From assembly GCF_000715075.1 (NCBI RefSeq), contig NC_134082.1, positions 188,655,948 to 188,719,947 of the forward strand: a DNA stretch of 64,000 bases, in the 5' to 3' direction. Of this stretch, positions 21,731 through 33,164 are shown piece after piece. The first letter of the stretch is position 1. Each line of letters begins with the position of its first letter. Under the pieces are notes generated by a model. It was not told the DNA's origin and did no database searches. It saw only the letters and a list, made by a program, of their open reading frames with translations. The translations under genes and the position numbers were made by a program. This stretch comes from Nicotiana tabacum. Its lineage: Eukaryota > Streptophyta > Magnoliopsida > Solanales > Solanaceae.

Positions 21731-24700
21731 TGTGAGCATGTGATTTTTGCCCTATTCAAAATACTCCTATAAAATTAAAGAAATAGATTTTTTCCCAATT
21801 ATTTGCCATTTTATAGGATTTTTTGTAGGATTTTGTTAATTGTTTGCATTTTTGTGCACATTTAATTTTTATAAAAAATCATAAAAATGCCTCAAAAATG
21901 TCAAAAATACCATGCATTGCATTTAGATTTTGTTTTCATATTTTTAGGATTAATTAGTTAATTAATTATTTTATTAAAAGAAAAATCACAAAAATTGGCT
22001 CATTTTTACATTTTTAAGATTTTAATTTTAGATTAGTAATTTTCTCTTTTAATTTAGGATCAACTAATTGTTATAAATATTATAATTGGGTAATTAGCTT
22101 AATTTTACAATTTAGATTAATTTAGAAATTTGATTTAGGATTTTTAATTAAAAAAAATAAAAAGAAAAGGAAATAAGGAAGGAAATTGGGGAAAAGGGTT
22201 TAATTTATTTTGAATTTTGGCCAAATGCCATGCCATACCCGTCCAAAATCCAGCCCACTCCATTCTAGTACCCGGTCCAGGCCCTTCCCTTCAAAAAACG
22301 ATCCTGTTTTGGCGATGGTTAATCATGGCCGTTCATTTTCCTCCATCAAATGGCGAGGAACTAGGCATTAATTCCCTTAAAAGTGCTTTAAACACCCCCC
22401 CCCCCCACACACATACCCCAAAGACCCCCCTTCACTTCGTCTCTCTCACCTCTCTCTTACCCCTCTAAACCACCGCCGCTGGCCGCCGAAAATCGCCTCA
22501 CGGCGGCGGCAACACTCCAAATCAACCCAAAATCTCACCAGACCATCTCCTCACTCCCTGCACCCCTAATATCTCATTATTTTACCCAAAAAACCTCTTA
22601 AAATAAGCAATTTCAGATCAAAAAATCTGAAAGCCTAAAAGATCTACACTGAATGAATCCGAAGGATTTAATGGCTCAAACCTACATGAGTCAATTGCAT
22701 TTGACAAGAGCAATTGATTCATGTGAGTTTGATTTTTTTTCAAACCTATTGGAATCCGGCCAAACTCCGGCGAGGTCAACCAAGTCCGGCCAATTTCTTA
22801 TGGCTAGATTTAGGTACTTCCCCTGACTTTGTTTCCTCATGTAGATGATGTTTAGGTCTAATTGTTGATCTGTTTGTGACTCTGATTCTTAGTTTAGGTT
22901 TTCTTTTATTATCTTCTTTTTTGAAATAGTCGATTAGCTGTTTATTAACTAATTTTCACTTGTTAGTTTAGTCATACATTTTAGGATTATCTGAATTAAT
23001 GACCTAGGTTTTAATTTCTGGTTTCATTGTTTGATTTAGAATTGTTAATTAGGTTTTCATATACATGTTTCTTGGTCTTGTTTCTCCTGCTTGTTTCGTT
23101 TAATTCCTGAGTTTTGTTGACTAATTTTGAGTTGTTAGCCTAGGTTTTCATAGATAATTAATTAATTACTGATTTTTATTAATTAATTACCATTTTAGTA
23201 ATCATGCATGATTAGGGTTTATTTGTGTGTGTTTGATTCTGATTTGTTAACTTAGCCCTGAATAATAAGGGGTGATTTCAGGTTTGTCTTAGGGTATTTT
23301 AGGAATTCTAGGTGAAGAATCTTGGCTGTAACAGCTTAAGAAACTTCTAGAATGAAGATAAATATCAAAATAAAATAAGAAAGGCATTAAATCAGAATTT
23401 TCTGGGTAAAAACAATAAATTTCAGAAGTAAAAAAGGCTCTAAAAATAGAAGAAGTTTCTTGAAATGGTACAGTTGTCCTAACTGTTACAAAAGATGCTG
23501 AAAATAGGATAAGAAGGACAGATATACTGTACTATTTTCAGATTTTAGGATAAGGAATATTTCTAAAATATACCCTCTCTAGTCAACCTATATAGAGGCT
23601 ACTCTATTTTGAAAATAACACAGACATCAGATTTCAAAACCCTAAAAACACTCTGAAAAGGCTTCAGCTACTGTTTCATTAGTAGCTAGTTTTATTTTCT
23701 TCAGATTCTTGAGCAAAAATTTGAGAAAAACTTTCTATGGGATTTCTGGTTTTCTGATTCAAGTCTGGGGTTAAGATGAAGTTGTATACTGCTTTGATTT
23801 GCTGCTGTTTTCCACCGATTGCTTGCTAAAGTTCTTTACTCCATTCTGTTTCTTTGATGTCTCCAGGTACTTCCATGAATTCTTGAGTGTCAAAGTGAAG
23901 TTTTGAAGCATGTTGCTTAGCCTATAATGTAATAAAAGTTTAGGTTCATTTAAGATGTTGCATCCTAGTTTTTCCTGATGAATGTTGTTCTACAGTTTAT
24001 TTAGTTTTAGCAATTCTATTTTTAGTTTTCTTTGTTGTTAAACATTCTGAAATCTGGATACTTAAGGCTATTATTTAGTTATTTGTACGAATGTTCAAGT
24101 TAGTTTAGTTGTTCCATGTGCTGCCTAACAGTCTCAAAAAATGTTTAATAGCCATAATAACATTGGTTCCTTATTAGGAGTTGCTGGATTCTAGGAGTGT
24201 TTGTATAGGATAGTTCATAACTAATTGATTAGCATTGTTTGTAGCCGTGATTTTAATTCTAGTAGCTTTGTTCCTGAAAATTGAAATTAGTTGAAATTCC
24301 ATCTCCTAGGCATAGTATGTCATGATTCAAGGATTTTGTTTTGATTTAATTAATATAGTTAGTGTAAATGTTTCATACAATGATTCAGCATGTTGATTTT
24401 TTCTAGAATTGAGTAACGCATGTTATTGTTTGCGTGTTTTAAGCAGTGTGAGTAGTAGATATGTTAAAGAGACTTGGTATATCTAGGGCTTTCATTTTGG
24501 GCTTGGTATCAGCCTAAATGATACAGTGTGGGCAAGACCAGACCTGATGGGGTCTTGGTTCAGTTTTTGTTTTACTTTTGGGCTTGATTTTGAGCCCAGC
24601 TCCCACCAAATTTTCTTAGATAGCAAATTGGGCCTGTCATTGGCTTGTTTCTCCCCAAATAATTAAAAGTCCAATGCATATACCCCCAAACATATTTATA

Positions 24701-25496
24701 ACTAATAGTTGTTTATTAAGTTCATATTAGTTTTAAATAAGAGCACTCGTTAGTTTGCCTTAATTGAGTACAAATCTTTTTAAAAAAATGAATCGAGGTG
24801 TGCCATTCACATTTGAATCACCTAATCTATGGCCCTCATATTAATATTATAACTTAGGTATTAAACAATCTTGAACATTCGTAGCTTGCTTTAGGCGCGA
24901 CTTAGTCTATTATCGTGATTATGTATACATTCGCGTAACATAATTATGATTTTCTTCTAAAAATAAATCGAGGTATGCGTTCTCGCAACTTCGACCAAAC
25001 TTTTGTAATATTAATAAAGCATGATTAATTGTGTACATGTACGCATGACATGATTCTTGACGCGCTAAACGAAATGGGTACATGTACGCGTGACTCATTT
25101 TAAAATATTTTCAAAATTACGAATAATCAAGCAACTAAAAACGGTTAAAAGGATAAATGCACATAGGTCCTAAAATAAGTAGTTAAACAATTTAGGCCAA
25201 GTATAAATTGCCAAGCGATCGTGATAGAACCACGGAACCCGGAAATGCCTAACACTTTCTCCCGGGCTAACAGAATTCCTTATCTAGAATTTCTAGTTCG
25301 CAGACTTTTAAATAAAGTCAAAAATTTCCTCAATTTGGGATTTAAAAATAAACCGGTGACTTGGGATACCAAAAATAACTTATTCCAAGTGGCGACTCTG
25401 AAAAAATTAAATAAATAATCCTATTTCGAATAATGTCACTTTAATTGAAAAAACTCCCTTATATACACCCTCGGACGGTAAAAAGGAGGTGTGACA
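21731..25496 (+). repeat. 3' LTR of TE-E
   Basis: The LTR runs from TGTGAGCATGTGATTTTTGCC to GGAGGTGTGACA, 3766 bp, in the inverse orientation to the LTRs of TE-G. The right end holds the shared block: CGGAACCCGGAAATGCCTAAC, CCGGTGACTTGGG and GTGGCGACTCTG (25389-25400). A TATA-like CTATATAGAGG lies near 23588. A CT/C-rich segment at 22395-22480 includes a run of 12 C, followed by CCGCCG/CGGCGG inverted repeats near 22470-22510, similar to the leader of the TE-G LTR. No gene is supported. Confidence 0.85.
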
Positions 25497-27438
25497 CAGG
25501 TTCTTGATGTGGGGATACCTCGTCTCTGTATCGACAAGAGTTTTACTAATATAAGAAATGAGAGATTGCATACCTTCATTTTCTAGTACCGGGACCGCAC
25601 TCATAGCCACCTCAGATACGGCCAGATAGACAAGGAGACGCTCACCACGTTCCACCTTGGCGAGTAGTGGAGGAGAGGATAGGTACACCTTTAATTCTTT
25701 CAGGGCTTCTATGCACTCAGAGTTCCATTGGATTACATTGTGTTTCTTGAGTACGCCGAAAAATTTATGGCATCTATCGGAGAATCGTCAGATGAACCTC
25801 GATAGGGCGGCTATGCGGCCGGTCAGCTTTTGTACTTGTTTCTTGCTAGTCAGGTTCTCTGGTATTCCTTCTATAGCTTTGATTTGGTCGGGTTGACCTC
25901 GATGCCTCGTTGTGATACCAAGAAACAGAGGAACTTTCCTGAGGTTACTTCAAACGTACACTTCTCAAGGTTTAGTTTCATCCCATATCACCTGAGTATG
26001 TCGAAGGCCTCTTTTAGGTGGTCGATGTGATCCTCCTTTCTTTTAGACTTGACCAGCATGTCATCGATGTAGACTTCCATTATTTTACCGAGCTGGTCTT
26101 TGAATATCTTTGTCACCTGCTCCCGGTACGTTGCCCCTCCCCCCCCCCCCCCCGCATTTTTCAAGTTAAAAAGGCATCACTCTATAGTAGTACATTCCCT
26201 GATAAGTGATGAAGGTGGTATTCTCTTGGTCTGCCTCTTCTATGAGGATCTGATTATAGCCCGAGTATGCCTCTAGGAAGTTGATCAGCTCATGCCTGAC
26301 CGTTGCATCAATGAGTTAGTCGATACGAGGAAGTGGAAACGAATCTTTCGGGCAAGCTTTGTTTAAGTCTGTGAAGTCCATGCACATCTGCCACTTTGCG
26401 TTCTTCTTTTTTAACATGACCACATTGGCGACCTATTGAGGATATCTCGACTCCCTGATGGAGCCATTTTCCAACAACTTCTCTACCTCTTCGCGGACCG
26501 CGTCATTTATGGTGGCATTGTATTTCTGCTTGATTTGTCTTATTGGGAGGTGGAGTTGACATTCAGCTTGTCTGTTTCTATCTCCTTTGGGATACCTCGC
26601 ATGTCTGTATGAGAAAAAGCAAATAGGTCTACGTTAGTTTTTAATAATGGGTGGAATTTACCTAGTTCTTGGAGCTTGTGGCCGATAAAAGCTTTCTTGT
26701 TGTGGACACTATCATCGAGTTGGATGGGGCCAAGGTCTTTTACGGTAGACCTTGTAGCTTCTACGACTTTGGGATCTTTGATCAAATCCTTCTCATCCTC
26801 GCTCGACCTCGACCCTGTTGATTGCTATACTTCTGTAGATTTACCCTTTAATTGTTGGTTGTGTGTGCGGTCTTGGGCGATACGGTAGCATTCCAGGGCA
26901 GTGCGTTGTTCTCCTCAGATGATGAATACCCCCCAAGGAGTGGGAAGTTTAATAACTTGATATAAGCTGGAGTGGACGGCTTTCATAGTGTGGATCCAGT
27001 GTCGACCTATGATGGTGTTGTACACCGTATCCTAGTCCATAATGTGGAACATGATCTCCAAAGTGACGTTGCCGGCCAGGACGGGCAGCGTGATTTCTCC
27101 AGACGTTCTCTCAACTGCATTGTTAAAACCTGCTAGTGTGATGTTGCATGGAACTATCCTATCCTCGAGCTTCATTTGTGTGAGAACTCGAGGGTGATGA
27201 TGCACACGCCGCTTCCGTCATCGATCATAATATGTTTTACATCAGTATCAAAGATACGTAAAGTAATGACAAGGGCGTCATAGTGAGAAAAAACCAAATC
27301 GTGGGTATCCGACTTATCGAAGATGATACTTTCTTCGAGTTCGTCATACTGTTCATGAGTGATCGACTGTTTGAGTTTGTGGGTGGTGTTGAACTTCACG
27401 CTATTGATTGATGTGTCGTTACCCCCTCCGATGATCAT
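25497..27438 (-). pseudogene. pol: TE-F pol fragment: protease, RT and start of RNase H (Tat lineage)
   Basis: Read leftward on the - strand: a protease-like segment (HIMIDDGSGVCIITLEF near 27200), a linker (GPIQLDDSVHNKKAFIGHKL, DLFAFSHTDMRGIP, 26540-26785), RT with catalytic YIDD at 26060-26071 (MEVYIDDMLVKS), and the first part of RNase H (LLVYLAVSEVAMSAV, near 25640). Many stops and frame changes are present. A run of 15 C at 26139-26153 sits in the RT coding region just upstream of YIDD. The copy ends at 25497 against the LTR of TE-E, so the rest of RNase H, integrase and the 3' LTR are lost. Confidence 0.85.
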
Positions 27439-27477
27439 TTGAATGGTTTGAGCCGGGGAGGGTTGTTTGGGTGGTCC

Positions 27478-28119
27478 CTAGTGATTTTCACGTCCACGGG
27501 CGAAGTTGGCTCTCCCTCGGTTGCTCATTAATTCTTTCAAGTGCCTTTGTTGAAGAATGTTCATGACCTCTTGTCTTAAGGTGATACAGTCTTCGATTTT
27601 TTGACCCCGCTCCTGGTGGAATTCGCAGAGGGAATTTGACTTTCTGGTGCTTGGGTCGGATCTCATCTTTTGCCACCTTTTCACTTTTAGGCCGAGCTTC
27701 TCTAGTTCATAGACTATTTCTGAGGGGGAAACACATAAATTGTGAGCAGATAATAAAGGGGGCATACCTTTCTCATTTCGGTGAGTTCCTGTTTGTGGCC
27801 TAGATGGGCCTTCGTCGTGATGGGGAGGCGGAACGTGGGTGCCTCTAACGTAAGGCTGGTGTCTTTCCCGATTAGGTCGGGGTCCTGCTATATCTCCCCT
27901 ATTGTCGTTTCTCCTGTCCTTTCTATACTTAGCTTGCACCGAAGTTGGCCGTTGATTTGGCCCATTTAGGCCATCTTCGTCGGCTTGGACTTCGGCATAG
28001 TAGGCATTGTGTATTTTGTCCCAAGTCATCAGGTGATATTTCATGAGGCAGCTTAGCAGCTTTCTTGTCGCCCTCGAACCGCTTCTGTTCAGCCCATTTT
28101 GAAAGGCTGCCACAGCCAT
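27478..28119 (-). pseudogene. gag: TE-F gag, C-terminal half
   Basis: An open frame runs from the insertion point of TE-G to a stop at 27478. It contains AFQNGLNRSGSRATRKLLSC, a basic linker rich in R, P and G, then CEFHQERGQKIEDCITLRQE, a degenerate zinc-knuckle-like segment typical of Tat gag proteins. The N-terminal half lies 23 kb away at 51120-52113. The split falls exactly at the GCCAT target duplication. Gag forms the particle that packages element RNA. Confidence 0.85.
28115..28119. repeat. Target-site duplication of TE-G, left copy
   Basis: GCCAT directly before the LTR start TGTCACACC at 28120. It is identical to 51120-51124. Confidence 0.9.
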
Positions 28120-31100
28120 TGTCACACCTCTTTTTTTGCCGCGCCTGCAGGAGGCGCGTAGGGAGTTTTCTCCAATTAAAGGAGAGTCGAAACGGGATTT
28201 ATTTATTTATTTCAGAGTCGCCACCTGAGAATTTTAAGGCGTCCCAAGTCACCGGTTTTAATCCCTGAATCGAGGAGAATATGACTCTGTTTGTTATTCT
28301 GCGAACCAGACATCCAGAGTAAAGAATTCTGTTAATCCGGAAGAAGGTGTTAGGAATTTCCGAATTCCGTGGTTCTAGCACGGTCGCTTAACTGTTTTTA
28401 TTCTTGGCTTAATTATCTCGATTTTACATTTTTATTGCATGATTTTGTTACCGCTTCTGTTTATTGTTTACAATTATATAAACGAATTACGCGTACGTAT
28501 ATTCGTATTATATACCTTTTATAATTGTAGAGAATCGTGTCACGCATACGTGTACACAAAAAGGTTGATAATATTTTTATATTTTTATTATATATAAAAA
28601 AAATTATTTGATATTCGAAACTGCGCTTAAAATAAAATTAAGAACGTTCGTCTTTCTTAAATAGTGAATTGCACATCTCGGGTTTTTAGGAAATTAATTT
28701 GCTATTCTCCGAAAAATCCTTTTTATTAAATATTCGCTCGAAGTTGCGCGAACGCATAATCCGAATTGCTTTTAGAAATATAATCAGGTTACGCGAACGT
28801 ATCCCTAATCATAAAAATATTCTTGATGGTAGTATAAATTTGTTTACAGATTGTTTATTATATCCACGTATTTTTATGTGAACATCATGAGAAATAAATA
28901 TTCCTCTAGTCTCTAAATTCCTTGAAAAAATTTACAATTTATTGGACGTTGATCGCAAATTATACTTTTTCGCGTATGAATTATATTCCCCAAACCATTC
29001 GAATTTAAGGAGTAAAAATAAACAACGTGTAATTAATACTACCATTTAGTGAATACAATATTTGCCTACCCAAATAAACAACGTGCGAATTACGTATAAA
29101 AATTGGGAAAGAATTGATGTAAGAAAGGAAGTGATATTTTCGAAGAATTTTCATTATTCTATTTGAGGCGAATGCTATTTTTATACTTTTTAAAAAAATG
29201 TTATAATTTATAAACCTAATCACCTTCTACATTACTTGTTTTTAATCCAAAGTTGTAATTGTTTGGTTAATTTGTTTACGATGGTAGATAGGCATCAAGT
29301 TGATAAGAAAGGGAATTATTATACAAATCGATTCAATAAAATTTGCCTTACATGCAACATAATTGTACGTCCGAAACATTCATAACATTCTAACATCGTA
29401 ACGAGCTATATCAAATCACCTTCCTCATATGATGATTATATATATACCCGTCATCATGCCATATATGAACATATAACTTATATCAATCTAAACAAAATTA
29501 TATTTTTTACAAGATATACTAATAATGTAATTTCTTGATACTTCCATTCTACTTTACATTTAGCTAAAAATATTACGGGATGTAATCAATGGCCCATTTT
29601 TATGCCATATTCCCTATTTTGACAATTCAAATATAACTATACTAATGGGATTTTGAAATGGGTAACATTATTACAAAACTTTTATACAAATTTCAAAATA
29701 AGACAATTAACTTATAGCCATCGTGTCGAACTCACTACTAGTTAACCAACATGAAACAAAGCTGAAATTTAAACTAACGAACTTAAATAAATAGAAGACA
29801 AAATTACAATTCAAGCTTCATTTATTCGTCATGTTGAAAGCTTTGCATGACATGAGTTTTAAAGATATGTACCTGGAAATGAAGGTAGAAGGAGTAAATT
29901 TCAGCAGTAATAGCAGCAACAAAATCAGCAGAATACCAGTATTTCCACAGATTTGAACAACAAAAACAGGACTCGAGGAACCCAGATACACAGGAGCAAA
30001 GCTTCTTAAAGAATTTCAGATTTTAAAACCAAGCAGTATCAACAAACAGACCCGGACAGATTCCAGAAAACAATGTTTCAGATTTTCCTTTTCCTTTTCT
30101 ATTCTCTATTTCAGCTTCTGTGTGTTTTTCCTCTCTTAATTTCTGTCCAGAATTCTCTCTATCTCTCTCTGTGTATATGTATTTCTATATCTGTGTGTAT
30201 TAAAATCTGTTCCTCTCTTTTAAAATCAGATTTTTTCCTTCTTTTTTAAAATCTGATCTCTCACTTCAAATCCCAGTCCTTTTTTCAAAATCTGAGTCCT
30301 GTCTTTATACAGGTCTGCCCCTCTTCTCTTAAGTGTTGTCTGGACCCTTTTCTCTTTTAAAAATCAGAAAATCTCCACCAAAATCTGCTTTTACTACTTT
30401 AAATCCCATTAAGTGATCTTATCCTGATTTTCAGCAGCCCCATTACCCTTTGTTTCCCATTATCCCATTAATTAATAGCCACTAACATTCCACTTTCAGC
30501 ACACTACTATTATCATATTACCCTCACTGTTTTATCCCCAGAAATACCCCTGAAATCCTACTGTTATTACTGTTTTTTAAACTAAAAATCAGAATCTGAT
30601 ATAGAACAGATTTTATAATCTGTTCAAGCAGCTATAACCAATCCTATAATTAACCTCCTAATACAATTGTATTTAACCAACACTTTGTAAAATTGAAATT
30701 AAACCTAATTATCACAACAACATCACACTGAACAAAAGAACAATTTAAACTGAATTTCAACATTGAACTAAGATTAAACAAATACAGGAGCATTGTCAAT
30801 ATATTGACAATGCCCTGAAACCAACTGGTTCAGAAATCAACATACACAAATGATCGACAATCTTTCTGACTTATTAAACAAGAAATAACTAGTTGGGAAG
30901 AACTAATTAACTGACTTCAACAAAATGATAACAACCAAAACAGACAACAGAGTATTACAATCAGCATTAAAGGCAATAAGAATTTACAAAACAACTAATC
31001 GACGAACTTAATCGAGTCGATTACACATATTATAAACAATCATAATCAACAAAAACAATAGTATAATTCTGATCAAATAGACGGGTATGAGACAGAATCA

Positions 31101-32604
31101 CGGAATCAACTAAACAAATATGAAAACTTACACCAGCTACTGAAACAGGCAACAATATATACATAGAATATAAAAAGAAATAGGAAAAATACCTTTGAAT
31201 CTTTAAATTTACACGGACACAGGGTCGACTCGGACTTGGACCTTTTGAGGCTGAACAGACTTTATTCGAAGTATTCTCAACTGAGAATACCTCGATTAAA
31301 GTCTCTTAGACCTCAATCCCTCACTTGAATTAGACAAATTCCATGACTGGAAATTTTTAGGGTTTCAGATTTTTTGATTTCAAATCCGAACATTTCTAGG
31401 TATATTCGAATCAAACCAATGGTATTCTAGGCACGAGGGAGATCAGGTGGGTAACTGGTGTGAGTTTAAGGTAGGTTGGGATAGGGTCAGGTTTCACTCG
31501 AATCTTCAAATTAAGATTCGAGCAGTTCCAGTAGGATTCGAGCCTTGCAACTAACAGATCCGTGGTGAGGGTATTTAGGGGAAGCTGTGGTGTTATTTTG
31601 GAGGCCATTGGAGAAGATAAGGTTTTCAGGCCAACCTTCAATTTAAGATTTGAAGAGTTGGGGCCTGATTCGAAGGAAACTAAGGCCAGATCCGTGAAGA
31701 GGAGGTTGTGAGGAGTCTGGGGTGTTAAGGTGGTGACCGGCGGCGTTGTTGCCGCCGGGTTTCAGGCAGTGGGGAATGAGGGCGGCTCGGGTTAAGGGTG
31801 TGATTTCGGAGGGGATGATGAACAGTAGAGAGGAGGGGGGTGTGTTTAGTTAGGGGACCAGGGTAGGGATTTGGGGTTTATATAGGGGAAGGGTGGATTG
31901 ATCTTGACCGTTAGATCAAGCATGATATACGGTTGAGATCAATTCATTTAACCAAACGATGTCGTTTGGTTAAATGTTGGGGTCAGGCTGGATCGGGGCA
32001 GTGGATCGGGTAGGGGGTTACGAGTAAGGGTGATGAGATCTCAGCCGTTGGATTGATTTGATCCAATGGCCCTTGATGAAATGTGACAAAACGATGTCGT
32101 TTGGTTTGATTACATTGGACCGGACATGGGAGTGTTGGGATTGGGCTGTGGAGGGTTGAATTTTTTTTGTTTGGGCCTGGATTTCAGTCCAGGCCCGATT
32201 TTTAATATTCAGAACCCATTTTCAATTTCCTAATTTAAATTCCCAATTTTAATTATAAAACAATTTTAAACTTACAAAAATATTAATTACTTTTTAACAA
32301 CTATTAACACATAGACAAAACATTAATCACACAGTGGAACATTTAAAATAGAACAAATGCATATTATTTGTGATTTTATTTTTAAATCAATTATTAAATG
32401 CATAATTAAATCCTAGATATGCATGAGACATGTATTTTTATTTTTATTTTGTTTAATTATAACAAAGCAAACATTTAAGGACAACACAAACAATTAACAA
32501 ACACCACACAAGTTCTAAAAATTGCACACTAAAAGAGATTTGTTTTATTTATTTTTTGATTTATTTTGGAGTAATTTTCGTGAGGCAAAAATCACGTGCT
32601 CACA
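28120..32604 (-). repeat. 3' LTR of TE-G
   Basis: 4485 bp, TGTCACACC ... GTGCTCACA on the + strand. It aligns base for base with 46650-51119 apart from scattered substitutions and four small indels. In transcription sense the right end is U3: a TATA box at about 31874-31884, palindromes at 31945-31976 and 32089-32102, and a GC-rich inverted repeat at 31737-31758 in the leader. ORFs inside (for example 28699-28881 and 29005-29223) also occur in the other LTR but show no recognisable domain. Confidence 0.95.
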
Positions 32605-32617
32605 TCTGCCCCTCTTT
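32605..32617 (-). promoter_or_regulatory. Polypurine tract of TE-G
   Basis: On the - strand AAAGAGGGGCAGA directly precedes the LTR start TGTGAGCACG. It matches the PPT of TE-E. Confidence 0.85.
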
Positions 32618-33164
32618 GTGCGGAAACTCGAAGAGTTTTCGTGCAAAGATAAAGTGAGCGGATACGAGCGATTTTTGCCCGTTCAAATACTCCGTGGGAA
32701 GCATTTTTTTTGAAAGATTTGACCGAACCTCTGCTTCAAAGGTTTCCTACATATCCTTGGCTATAAAGGAATCAGGTCAATGTAGTTCGGGAAATTTTGG
32801 GTAGCTGGGACTACCATGGAACTGTGAAGTTACTGCTGTTTTGTGCTGCTTTTATTGCTTGCTGACCTCCTTACTACACCTTGCTTCAAAGGTAAAACAA
32901 AAAGCTAAACTAGACTATGGTACATGAATTATAAAATCTTATCTAGATCATGCTCTTGCGTTTCTTGTTATCTTAATATCTTGGTGACTCTTGGGCATTT
33001 GGCTTATTTTGCATTTCCTTTCATTGTGTCCCGTATTTCCTTTCTCTGTTTGGGACTCTTGTGTTTCCTGCTAGGGATTTTGTTGGACACCTCTGCTTTA
33101 TTGACTCTAAGTGTGCCCCTTTCTTATATGAGCGGGCTTTTGATTTCAATACTTCAATTATATT
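32618..33164 (-). other. TE-G spacer between PPT and minisatellite
   Basis: No gene is supported. It holds one copy of the CTACRTATC-type hairpin (32746-32785). The open frame at 32924-33190 is rich in Leu/Cys/Ser and has no known domain. Confidence 0.55.
32746..32785 (-). repeat. CTACRTATC hairpin, copy 1
   Basis: CTACAT (32747-32752) pairs with ATGTAG (32780-32785). Inside it CCTT pairs with AAGG. Flanks TATCC and GAATCAGGTC are shared with the copies at 35926 and 43588. Confidence 0.55.

Noticed and set aside
21094..21759. Four overlapping minus-strand ORFs of 82-203 codons
   Set aside because: They lie in the TE-E minisatellite, antisense to the element, and overlap in several frames.
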